Shown piece after piece: positions 1-6,950 of a stretch of 28,133 nucleotides of DNA. Origin of the DNA: GWB1-54-5 sp035290085 (GTDB lineage: Bacteria; Patescibacteriota; Gracilibacteria; Peribacterales; Peribacteraceae); assembly GCA_035290085.1 (NCBI GenBank), contig DATDVK010000022.1:1-28133 (forward strand). Direction: 5' to 3'. Numbering within the stretch: the stretch's first letter is position 1; the number at the start of each line of letters is the position of its first letter. A program made the translations under genes and the position numbers. The notes under the pieces are model-generated. The model was not told the DNA's origin, did no database searches, and saw nothing but the letters and a program-made list of their open reading frames with translations.

Positions 1-535
1 TCCGGAAGAACCTCCTGAACTACCTCCGGAAGAACCTCCTGAACTCCCACCGGAAGAACCTCCTGAACTCCCACCGGAAGAACCTCCTGAAGAGCTACCG
101 GAACTACCACTGGCAGAACCTCCTGAGCTCCCACCGGAAGAACCTCCTGAGCTCCCACCGGAAGAACCTCCTGAGCTCCCACCGGAAGAACCTCCTGAAG
201 AGCTACCTGAACCTCCTGAAGAGCTACCTGAGCCACCTGAAGAGCTACCTGAGCCACCTGAAGAGCTACCTGAACCTCCTGAAGAACCGCCCGAAGAACC
301 ACCGGAGCTACCGCCGGAAGAACCGCCTGAGGAACCACCGGAGCTGCCGCCGGAAGAACTGCCTGAGGAACTACCACCAGAGGAACTACCACCAGAGGTG
401 GAGCCGGAGGTGGAGCCGGAGGTTCCACCGCTTGTCCCGCCACTCGTTCCACCGCTTGTCCCACCACTCGTTCCACCACTTGTCCCACCACTCGTTCCAC
501 CACTTGTCCCACCGCTTGTCCCACCACCGCAAGCC
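1..535 (-). repeat. Gly/Ser and Gly/Thr/Ser coding microsatellite
   Basis: The DNA is built from 12-nt units (GGT/GGA plus two Ser or Thr/Ser codons) and higher-order multiples of these. About positions 420-535 encode GGTS units and positions 1-420 encode mostly GGSS units. Codon choice varies between copies, so the array is not a recent perfect duplication. It stays in frame throughout, which supports coding use. Arrays of this kind are prone to length change and to assembly collapse. Confidence 0.85.
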
Positions 536-1164
536 GAAACACAGTCAAGATACGGTTGACCGGGTAGGTTACATACACACGCCGCACAACCATTCACGCA
601 ATCCCCGCAAGTATTATCACTATAAATGCCATCACCATTACAGTCGGAATTACAATCAGCACAGGAGGAACTATTACTGGAGGAACTACTGGATTCACAG
701 AAATCACTGGTAGGGTCACAGGCACACAGGGCAGCGTTATCGGCACAGGCATTGCAACATCCCGGATAGCATGAGCTCCCGCAAGTGACATCTGAGCAGC
801 ACTGTGTCGCATCCTCAGGAGGCCCCCACCCCCAATAATCATAAATGATATTTCCCTGAGCGTCAGCGAAACATTGTGCCATCCCGTCGCAGGTGTTTCC
901 AGTTGGAACACCACCGCACTTCGACGGATCAGATTCGCATGGTACGCAGACTCCTATGAGACAGTCGGGGAATCCAAAGTCGCAGCCTGCATTCGTTGTA
1001 CATCCTCCCGCCTGTGCCAGCATTTGTACCCGTGCCTGGAGGTTTTCTTGTCGCTCTCCGTTCCGGAGCGTAAGGATGGTTGTGCATGTGAGAGCAGCGA
1101 CGATAAATACCACGCCGGGGAGCCAATGGTATTCTCGATTGAGGAACATGGGCATCTGGCTCAT
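1..1164 (-). CDS. Membrane-anchored Cys-rich protein with long Gly/Ser repeat tract (3' end outside window)
   Basis: The reading frame is open from the ATG at 1164 down to position 1, giving 388 codons with no stop, so the C-terminus lies beyond the window. Residues 1-16 are short and polar, residues about 17-33 form one hydrophobic segment (WLPGVVFIVAALTCTTIL), and the chain then has about 28 cysteines in some 180 residues, including CC pairs and CxC motifs. From about residue 213 it becomes GGTS repeats and then GGSS repeats that continue to the edge. The start has GGAG 9 nt upstream; an in-frame ATG at 1170 is an alternative. The likely role is a surface protein anchored by its N-terminus, with disulfide-rich domains and a flexible stalk. 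No family was recognised. A second protein in this window (20887-23547) also combines a Gly/Ser stalk with Cys-rich repeats, which suggests a shared architectural style. Confidence 0.8.
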   Translation of the reverse strand, partial: MSQMPMFLNREYHWLPGVVFIVAALTCTTILTLRNGERQENLQARVQMLAQAGGCTTNAGCDFGFPDCLIGVCVPCESDPSKCGGVPTGNTCDGMAQCFADAQGNIIYDYWGWGPPEDATQCCSDVTCGSSCYPGCCNACADNAALCACDPTSDFCESSSSSSNSSSCADCNSDCNGDGIYSDNTCGDCVNGCAACVCNLPGQPYLDCVSACGGGTSGGTSGGTSGGTSGGTSGGTSGGTSGGTSGGTSGSTSGSTSGGSSSGGSSSGSSSGGSSGGSSGGSSGGSSGGSSGGSSGGSGSSSGGSGSSSGGSGSSSGGSGSSSGGSSGGSSGGSSGGSSGGSSGGSSGGSASGSSGSSSGGSSGGSSGGSSGGSSGGSSGGSSGGSSG

Positions 1165-1268
1165 AAACATACACTCCCGTGAATATGGAGAGCAAAGCCA
1201 TGGGATGCGTATTAACTAAAATAGTGTACAATCACATGGCTGTTGGGAACCGTTCAGGCCCCACCGGG

Positions 1269-1535
1269 CTAGACACTGTTTTTATCCAGCCATTCCCGCA
1301 GGTGCATTCTCCGGAGCACAAGCTGTCGGTTCAGTTCCTTACCGAGGTGCCTCTTGAGCACAGATGGAGCGGCTGCATCGAATGCCCTGCGGAGGAATGC
1401 ATATTCCTCACGTATTGCCTGGCGCTCGGCGGGGAGTGGGTGCCCGATGAGAGTTCCCAGATGCTCAACATCATCTGGGCTCGGTAAATCTTCGTCGCGA
1501 AAACCGGAAGGAAAAGGAATGTATGTACTACGCAT
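1269..1535 (-). CDS. Small hypothetical protein, 88 aa
   Basis: No family was recognised. The frame from the ATG at 1535 encodes a mixed-charge protein. Its C-terminal half looks helical and coding-like (PLPAERQAIREEYAFLRR, then HLGKELNRQLVLRRMHLREW). The frame can be extended to a TTG at 1586, but that start falls inside a 29-nt direct repeat, so the ATG is preferred. Only a weak GGGA lies just before the ATG. It has the same orientation as its neighbours on both sides and sits between the Cys-rich surface protein gene and the terminator of the ParB-like gene. Charged helices could suit a small regulator, but nothing in the sequence proves this. Confidence 0.5.
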   Translation of the reverse strand: MRSTYIPFPSGFRDEDLPSPDDVEHLGTLIGHPLPAERQAIREEYAFLRRAFDAAAPSVLKRHLGKELNRQLVLRRMHLREWLDKNSV

Positions 1536-1566
1536 AGTCCCGAGGGGATAAGAGGTAGAAGCGGAA

Positions 1567-1624
1567 GTTTTTGTGAGGCTTACCAATCTCGGGAAGTTTT
1601 CATGAGACTTACCAATCTCGGAAG
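1567..1624. repeat. Tandem direct repeat, two copies of about 29 nt
   Basis: Copy one (1567-1595) and copy two (1596-1624) share GTTTT, then GAG, then CTTACCAATCTCGG, with a few substitutions and a single G length difference. They lie just upstream of the small gene at 1269-1535 read on the minus strand. They could be a pair of protein-binding sites for its promoter, or a chance duplication. The surrounding stretch 1625-1819 holds nothing else recognisable. Confidence 0.6.
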
Positions 1625-1819
1625 AATTTTATGCTTTAAAAGCATGACTTGTCAAGCACCAGTATCAGTGGGCTGAAAGATAGTTTTGGTGGCAATATCC
1701 GGCAATGCGCTACATAGCGCGACAGGAAAACCGTGGACAAAAACCGGGCATCTCAGAGTGTATGGGATGCAGGGATTTTCGGGTGCCACTTCGCTGGAAA
1801 GATACGGAGGAATCAGAAT

Positions 1820-1850
1820 AAAAAAACCTCCCGTCTGCGTGCAGGGAGGT
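1820..1850 (-). terminator. Intrinsic terminator of the ParB-like gene
   Basis: Read on the minus strand, ACCTCCC (1844-1850) pairs with GGGAGGT (1826-1832) around an 11-nt loop and is followed at once by a run of seven Ts (1820-1826, one shared with the stem). It lies 31 nt after the stop codon of the gene ending at 1881. This is one of the two canonical hairpin-plus-T-tract terminators found in the window. Confidence 0.85.
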
Positions 1851-1880
1851 CGTGGGTGGTCTGTCGGTGGGGGAACGGCA

Positions 1881-2735
1881 TCACGCAGTTGCCGTATCGT
1901 TGGTTTCTGTCTGGCGGTTGGTGCTCGGCCTCGGCGGCTTTTTGCCGTACATGGTGCGCAGCCGTTCGTAGACGCAGACGAACTTCGGCAGCACGATACC
2001 GCTGGTGCGCTGCTGCCGCGCTTTGTGATCGGCGGCGTCGATGAGGATCTGCGACATCGGTTTCGTGCTGAGTTTTGCGACCATGTGGTCGAGATCGACC
2101 GCGTCGCCGTAGACGTGCCGGAACTGGTGTACGCCTTTCAGCGCTTCAGTTCTCAGCGCATCCACTTGATCCTGCCAGCAGAAACCCACGGTTTCGAGGG
2201 CGGCGGTCACGGCGTTGCTGCCCCCTTCTTCATACATCCACTCGAGTGCTGCGACCGCTTTGATATGCGGCCATTTCGGCTCGTGAGTCTGGCTCGCGTC
2301 GCGCACGGCGACTTTGAGGCCAGCGCCATTCACTGCCCGGTTGATTTCCACGGCATAGGGGATTTCGGCTTTGAGGGCCGACCGGAAGATATCCATGCGC
2401 GAGACGCGGCGGCGGAACGCATTCAGTTGGCGGAAAATAGCTGCCTCCTGCTTGCGCCCCTCGGAGGTGAAGATGAGGGCGGGCACTCGTGTGTGCCCGG
2501 CCTTCTCCGCTCCACGGGTTCGCTGTAGTCCGTCCACTATGTACATCTTTCCGGTCTCCTCCCGGCGCCCGACCCAGATGATCCCGAACGCCAGCGGGTT
2601 AAACGCGCCGGCGATGAAGTTGATGAGGGATGTCTCGCCACGTTGGTATCCCTTATCGACTTCAAGTTCTGCGATTGCGACTTCAGCAACTTCATATTGA
2701 ATGCCGAAGTCCGCAAGGTTCAATGTCAGTTTCAT
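1881..2735 (-). CDS. ParB-like nuclease-domain protein, 284 aa
   Basis: The N-terminal 90 residues resemble the ParB/sulfiredoxin-like fold used by ParB-type and related phage or plasmid proteins: a VDKGYQR motif, a GIIWVGRRE strand, and a YIVDGLQRTRGAEKAG motif matching the usual V-D-G-x-x-R region. A helical region follows, and the tail is basic and polar. The role could be DNA binding or NTP-dependent clamp-like activity, but no helix-turn-helix of chromosomal ParB is obvious and no ParA is nearby, so genome segregation is unlikely. The ATG at 2735 is chosen because TGGAG lies 9 nt upstream; in-frame ATGs at 2744 and 2762 are alternatives. It is a single gene with its own terminator. An AT-rich leader, a real Shine-Dalgarno and an apparently GC-richer body set it apart from the housekeeping genes and suggest acquisition. 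Confidence 0.75.
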   Translation of the reverse strand: MKLTLNLADFGIQYEVAEVAIAELEVDKGYQRGETSLINFIAGAFNPLAFGIIWVGRREETGKMYIVDGLQRTRGAEKAGHTRVPALIFTSEGRKQEAAIFRQLNAFRRRVSRMDIFRSALKAEIPYAVEINRAVNGAGLKVAVRDASQTHEPKWPHIKAVAALEWMYEEGGSNAVTAALETVGFCWQDQVDALRTEALKGVHQFRHVYGDAVDLDHMVAKLSTKPMSQILIDAADHKARQQRTSGIVLPKFVCVYERLRTMYGKKPPRPSTNRQTETNDTATA

Positions 2736-2951
2736 GATCGTCATCTCCAGGTTCGTTTCCAAGAATGTGAAAAACCACCCGTAGTATTTTTATACATTGT
2801 TGAAAGTAAATCAAATTTATATCATAAATAACATTCCTGCTCACTATTCATCTCTCATGTTCAGATGTCAGAGGTAGTATGGAAATGCGGCTTTGCGGGA
2901 TTTCGAAGTGCAGAGAAGACTCCGCTGTACTCTCCGGACGAGTCTGTGCAC
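2736..2951. other. AT-rich leader of the ParB-like gene plus an inverted repeat
   Basis: The part from 2780 to 2835 is very AT-rich and probably carries the promoter of the ParB-like gene on the minus strand (a TATAAA at about 2790-2800), but no well-spaced -35 box is clear. At 2908-2951 there is an interrupted inverted repeat: GTGCA and AGACTC on the left pair with GAGTCT and TGCAC on the right. No open frame here looks like protein. Confidence 0.4.
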
Positions 2952-3437
2952 CAAAAAACCGGGCATCTGCTCTCCAGTGACCCGCGATCACCAGGGAGCA
3001 GATGCCCGGTAGCACTCAACGGATAACTTCGAAGTTACCCAAAGAGTGGAAGTACAGCTGACCAGGCTGAATCCCCCTACCCTTTGACACGATACTGGGC
3101 GTGCCACCCTGTGTATCTTTGTGGTAGCCCGAGTGCTCGGGCATCGGCTCTCCGTTTTACGCCCGGAGCGGGCTTTGTGTGTTTGTATTGTTATCCCATC
3201 CCCCCCGCGAATGCGGGGGAAAGAGATCCTTCGGTGCTGGTCTCGCACCGCAGGCAGGGAGGAGAGAGAAGTGACTGAAACACACGACTGAGAGACGTGC
3301 GCCTTGGACATAGTCCAAGGGAAGGACCATAACTACATGTGAATGAAGAGCCGGAGCCCCCCAGGCCATGCGACTTATGGCGTCACTTCTCACTGCTCCC
3401 TGCGTTGAAGAGAGGAGGAAGTTCTGAAAGAGCGAAC
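2952..3437 (-). ncRNA. Candidate large structured non-coding RNA, about 480 nt
   Basis: The stretch has a good minus-strand promoter at one end and an intrinsic terminator at the other, but no protein-like frame between them. It is dense with inverted repeats. 3254-3275 pairs with 3382-3403 (20 of 22 positions), enclosing hairpins at 3283-3299, 3302-3320 and 3365-3381. Further hairpins lie at 3232-3250, 3202-3219, 3150-3168 and 3127-3142, and a two-layer stem lies at 3013-3048. The conserved cores of RNase P RNA, tmRNA and SRP RNA were looked for by eye on both strands and not found. The RNA lies between the ParB-like gene and the divergent SLH gene. Identity is unknown. The non-coding call rests on structure and signals, not on homology. 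Confidence 0.55.
2953..3010 (-). terminator. Intrinsic terminator of the candidate RNA
   Basis: A 15-bp perfect stem (2958-2972 with 2996-3010), extendable by two pairs, is followed on the minus strand by six Ts (2953-2958). The 20-nt apical region can form a further small GTGA/TCAC stem. The T tract exists only on the minus strand, so this ends a minus-strand transcript arriving from above 3010, where no protein gene is present. Confidence 0.85.
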
Positions 3438-3442
3438 CTATC

Positions 3443-3471
3443 ATTGTACCATAGACAGGTGTAGTGGGCAA
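3443..3471 (-). promoter_or_regulatory. Promoter of the candidate RNA
   Basis: On the minus strand TTGCCC (3466-3471) and TACAAT (3443-3448) are separated by exactly 17 nt. The predicted start is a G at about 3437-3438. It is arranged back to back with the SLH gene promoter, about 60 bp away. Confidence 0.65.
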
Positions 3472-3522
3472 TGCCTCCTTCTGTGGCTGTTGCCGTTTGT
3501 GGACGGTGTGCAATGCTTGGGG

Positions 3523-3528
3523 TATCAT
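3523..3528 (+). promoter_or_regulatory. -10 box of the SLH gene (leaderless start)
   Basis: TATCAT lies 7 nt before the ATG at 3536, with TGGACG (3500-3505, four of six consensus bases) 17 nt upstream. This places the transcription start at or within 1-2 nt of the start codon. No Shine-Dalgarno is present. Confidence 0.5.
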
Positions 3529-3535
3529 ACTATTT

Positions 3536-6142
3536 ATGTATATTCAGCGGTCACGCAGGGTTATGCTTGTGAGTATCGTTGTTGCCTTGCTCCTCGGTTC
3601 GGGGATTGCAGGTGGTGCATTCTATTATTTCACAGGGAGTGTTTCCCAGGAAAATGACACACAGAATCCGTTCAAAGATGAGCTGCCATCTTGGGCAGAG
3701 GAAGCCATCCTGCGCATGCACAGCTTCGATATCATTAAAGGGTACGATGACGGCAGGTTCGCTCCAGCCGACACAGTAACACGCGGGCAGGTAATTACAC
3801 TTATTGACCGCATACTGCGCTCCCAGAATCTCACGCGGGAGGAGCGCGGCTGTACTCAAATCTATGAAGACATTCCCGCTGGTCACTACGCCTTCTCCGC
3901 TGCCTGTACATTCCAGGCACATGGCTGGTCGGAGGCGGGAGGGCATTTTCATCCGGATGAAGCATCGACCCGCGGCATGACCGCTGCGTTCATGAATGCA
4001 GTCTTCGGTCCAAGTCTGCTCTCCGATGCGGGTTCGTCCGTGCCAGGCAACCAAGTATTCCGTGATGTCCCGCCCTCGAGCCTTTTCTTTTACGATAGTG
4101 CGGCACTGAAAGAGATGGGTCTCATGACAGGGTACCCCGATGGCAGGTTTGGCGTGGATGACCCGCTGAACCGTGCTGCCGCGGCGGTAGTGATGGATCG
4201 CCTCAAGACGACAGTAGATCAAGCGAAGCTGAGAGAACTGAAGCTCGATATTCGTATGAGGCTCGATGTTCCGCAGGATGCCATTCCAGAAGGGGTGACC
4301 GCACAGGATATTCGGGTATCAAAGGCGGGATCGGAGATTTTGCCGGATAATCTGAAGAATATCGACACCCTGTACGCGCTGAAATTCGAGCCAGACGGAC
4401 TGGTACTCAAGCATCCCGTTGGCTTCGTCGTCACGCTCCCGTGGGAATTCGAGGATATCCCGGCCGTGCTGCACGTGGGGAAATTTGGCGTAGAGCTCAT
4501 CCCGAATCTGAAATTCACGATGAATCCCGATGCGAAGACAGTCACCGTTTCCGGCGAGATTTCGCACTTCAGCGGATATGTCTTCATGCGCGTTGATTTA
4601 CTGGATGTGACTGCCCCCGACAAACTCGGCCCATTTCCTGTGGGGACGACGTTTCCGGTGGATGTCACCATACATAATTATAAGGTTCGTTCATTTTTCC
4701 CCCAGAGTTTCACGGTAGAGGGCGTGCATATTGATCCTCCGAAGAATATTGGTTTTAGCCGGACTACATCGTTCTCTGCTCCGATGCTTGAGCCATCCGA
4801 AATCGACGGCCGACCGGCCAAGGGAACGGTCATGACATCCGACATATTGTCTGTTCAGGGGAGATTCACATGTGTCGAGCCGACCAGAACATGGGTACAT
4901 TTCCAGGCAGAAGCTAACGTCAACTACCGTTATAGAGGGTATGACGAAGATCCGGGAGAGGCGGGCATGATGTGGGGCGAGTTGAGCACAACAACGGAGG
5001 TGGAATGCGTTGGCCCCGATGTGCCTTATAACAATATTTCAGCCGACGTCGCATGCGGCGGAAGCATCACCATCACGGGCAATGTTGAGGGCGATCTTTC
5101 AGACATGAACGATTTGACTATGGTTTCCCGTGACGGTCTCGGGGGCATCCTCTCGGCCGAGCCGCTGGCAGTGGATCCGAAGACTGGCGCGTTCACGTTC
5201 AGCATCAAAGGCCCGCCTGGTTCCTACTCCTACCAATTGAGCATCCGCAACGGGAAGCTGGTGTCGTACGTTGTCGCGAGCGGCACATACTACATCCCGC
5301 CCTGCCCAAAGCCGGGGGAAAAGGAAGAAGAGCCATGGATCTTCCCGACAGGCGATCATGGAGGTGGGGTAATCCTTACATTTCCCCCTCCAGGTTTCCA
5401 CAGTGAATCGCTCGATGATGAGTGCAAGAAGAATGTCGAGGAGTGCGAGCAACTTGAGCGACAGTGCGAGGATCTTCAGGAACGTGATGCGGCCGCCGAG
5501 AAAGGCTGCCAGAAAATCCTCCGGTCGGCTCCGAAGGTCTGTCAGAATCTTTCAGGACAGGCGACCTCACCGGAGTGTGTATCTCCGCTCAAGGGTTACC
5601 GCAAATGCGAAGAGCAGAGGGAGGAGCAGTACGACACGGCCAGCAATTGTCCGAAACAGACCCAGAGGTGCATGCAGAAGAACAAGTTTCAGGAATGTCT
5701 GAAGCAGGGGATGGAAACGTCTGCCTCTTCTGCGATTTCTCTTTCCAGACCCGCATCATACGTTCTATCTTCATCGCAGAGCCAAGCGCGCGAGGAAGCA
5801 ACCGCTCTGGGCGTCTGGGAATTTCTCGACACCGATGCGGACTGGCAAAAGGTAACCAGTCTGCCATTCGGGCATCGGGTGCACCTCATCGTCGCGAGCA
5901 ATCCCTCCTCGGGAACTGCTGTTGATATGCGGACATTTCTTCCCATGGATCTCACACTGAGCGTGAACGGGGAACAGGTATGGAGATCGACGATCGGAGA
6001 GGCCCCCGAGCAGACCTGCCGCGGAGCAACCGGGTGCAGCATCGATGGTCCATACGTTGATCCGGCATGGCAGAGCCAACGTATTGAGCTGATCGCCGTA
6101 GGACGAGGTGGTGAAGTTCTCGCCGTTTTCCGCTCCCCATGA
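3536..6142 (+). CDS. SLH-domain surface protein with Cys-rich coiled-coil region, 868 aa
   Basis: The protein is held at the cell surface. A basic start (MYIQRSRR) and a hydrophobic segment at about residues 10-32 form a signal anchor. Three SLH domains follow, at about 44-95 (IIKGYDDGRFAPADTVTR), 110-160 and 174-225 (LMTGYPDGRFGVDDPLNR). SLH domains are known to bind pyruvylated envelope polysaccharide. The middle, about 230-610, looks like beta-rich domains. Residues about 626-722 are charged, helical and carry regularly spaced Cys (for example ECEQLERQCEDL), and the C-terminal 100 residues again look globular with a CRGATGC motif. The start at 3536 is preferred over the upstream frame from 3464 because it gives a proper anchor and follows a -10 box. 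The central and C-terminal domains were not recognised. Confidence 0.85.
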   Translation: MYIQRSRRVMLVSIVVALLLGSGIAGGAFYYFTGSVSQENDTQNPFKDELPSWAEEAILRMHSFDIIKGYDDGRFAPADTVTRGQVITLIDRILRSQNLTREERGCTQIYEDIPAGHYAFSAACTFQAHGWSEAGGHFHPDEASTRGMTAAFMNAVFGPSLLSDAGSSVPGNQVFRDVPPSSLFFYDSAALKEMGLMTGYPDGRFGVDDPLNRAAAAVVMDRLKTTVDQAKLRELKLDIRMRLDVPQDAIPEGVTAQDIRVSKAGSEILPDNLKNIDTLYALKFEPDGLVLKHPVGFVVTLPWEFEDIPAVLHVGKFGVELIPNLKFTMNPDAKTVTVSGEISHFSGYVFMRVDLLDVTAPDKLGPFPVGTTFPVDVTIHNYKVRSFFPQSFTVEGVHIDPPKNIGFSRTTSFSAPMLEPSEIDGRPAKGTVMTSDILSVQGRFTCVEPTRTWVHFQAEANVNYRYRGYDEDPGEAGMMWGELSTTTEVECVGPDVPYNNISADVACGGSITITGNVEGDLSDMNDLTMVSRDGLGGILSAEPLAVDPKTGAFTFSIKGPPGSYSYQLSIRNGKLVSYVVASGTYYIPPCPKPGEKEEEPWIFPTGDHGGGVILTFPPPGFHSESLDDECKKNVEECEQLERQCEDLQERDAAAEKGCQKILRSAPKVCQNLSGQATSPECVSPLKGYRKCEEQREEQYDTASNCPKQTQRCMQKNKFQECLKQGMETSASSAISLSRPASYVLSSSQSQAREEATALGVWEFLDTDADWQKVTSLPFGHRVHLIVASNPSSGTAVDMRTFLPMDLTLSVNGEQVWRSTIGEAPEQTCRGATGCSIDGPYVDPAWQSQRIELIAVGRGGEVLAVFRSP

Positions 6143-6306
6143 TCTTGCGATGGAATATTACCACTCCTGTGCCGGCACGCCGGAGTCCACCTTTGGCAGA
6201 TGCAGGTGTGCACCGTGGCACTATCGAGGCTTTGTTCGTGTGGAAAGACGCAAGAAGGAATGATGGTTTTATCGCAAAGGCGTATTAGAATTTCTTCAAC
6301 ATCACC
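6143..6306. promoter_or_regulatory. Intergenic region before gmk with possible promoter
   Basis: A GCCGGC-rich small inverted repeat follows the SLH stop. TAGAAT at 6286-6291 lies 15 nt before the gmk ATG and is a plausible -10 box, with no good -35. Positions 6271-6290 match 12543-12562 at 19 of 20 bases, both next to gene ends. Confidence 0.35.
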
Positions 6307-6888
6307 ATGGCAAAAGGCAAACTTGTGCTCGTCATCGGCCCCAGCGGAGTGGGAAAGAGTGTCATTCTCCAGGCACTGCGCGAGAGGCATCCGGAATTCT
6401 ATTTCCCCAAGTCCGCGACCACGAGACCGCGCAGGAAGGGGGAGGGGGATGACCTCTACTACTTTGTGGCAGATGAGAAATTCGATGCTCTCGTTGAGGA
6501 GCACAAGGTGCTTGAATGGGCGGTTGTGCACGGTGGAGCACGCTATGGCACTCTCGTGGAGGAAATTATTCCGCGCATAGAAGATGGGAAGGTGGTGGTG
6601 CGCGAGGTGGATGTGCAGGGTTTCGATAGCATCCGGAACCACCACTGCTTCCGCGGGGCGGGCGCACCCTACATCCTGGAATCTATTTTCATATTGCCCG
6701 AAAGCAAGGAACAGCTTCTGGAACACATTGCTGAGCGTGCTCCGATGGGGGGGCAGGAACTCAAGCGGCGCATTGCCAGCATGGAGAAGGAACTGACCTA
6801 TGCAGAGGAGTGTTCAGCGAAGATTGTGAACAAAGAGGGGCAACTTGAGAGAACCATCTCACAGGTGGAGGAAGTAATGAGGAGTTAA
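6307..6888 (+). CDS. gmk: Guanylate kinase, 193 aa
   Basis: It transfers phosphate from ATP to GMP to give GDP in cytoplasmic purine nucleotide metabolism. The P-loop GPSGVGKS is at residues 11-18. The GMP-binding region reads SATTRPRRKGEGDDLYYF, close to the usual S-x-T-T-R-x-P-R-x-G-E-x-x-G-x-x-Y-x-F, and YGT and VDVQG follow at the expected places. The C-terminal YAEECSAKIVN matches the family ending (YDYLIVN in E. coli). Length is normal for the family. No Shine-Dalgarno precedes the ATG. It stands alone between the SLH gene and the asparaginase-like gene, 62 bp before the latter, which has its own promoter. Confidence 0.93.
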   Translation: MAKGKLVLVIGPSGVGKSVILQALRERHPEFYFPKSATTRPRRKGEGDDLYYFVADEKFDALVEEHKVLEWAVVHGGARYGTLVEEIIPRIEDGKVVVREVDVQGFDSIRNHHCFRGAGAPYILESIFILPESKEQLLEHIAERAPMGGQELKRRIASMEKELTYAEECSAKIVNKEGQLERTISQVEEVMRS

Positions 6889-6916
6889 TTTTGCTTAACA
6901 TACCGGCAAAACACAC

Positions 6917-6944
6917 TTGCGGGGATCACAGACTTGCGTAGAAT
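6917..6944 (+). promoter_or_regulatory. Promoter of the asparaginase-like gene (leaderless)
   Basis: TTGCGG (6917-6922) and TAGAAT (6939-6944) are spaced by 16 nt. The -10 box ends 6 nt before the ATG at 6951, so the predicted start of transcription is the start codon itself. No Shine-Dalgarno is present. Confidence 0.65.
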
Positions 6945-6950
6945 TCACAC

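Noticed and set aside
1..430. CRISPR-like regular repeats
   Set aside because: Units are contiguous 12-nt coding repeats without spacers and stay in one reading frame (GGSS).
1686..2528. Long plus-strand frame of 280 codons
   Set aside because: It is antisense to the ParB-like gene, which has a family motif, Shine-Dalgarno and terminator; the plus-strand product has no recognisable features.
2952..3437. RNase P RNA, tmRNA or SRP RNA
   Set aside because: The diagnostic cores (GAAAGTCC-type and CAGAA-CCGGCTTA for RNase P, a tRNA-like end for tmRNA, GGAAGGAAGC for SRP) were not found on either strand by eye.
2988..3528. Minus-strand frames of 107 and 123 codons as proteins
   Set aside because: Low-quality composition, mutual overlap, and the DNA is filled with stable stems; a non-coding RNA explains it better.
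5689..6726. Minus-strand frame of 345 codons
   Set aside because: Antisense to the SLH protein end and to gmk, both well supported.
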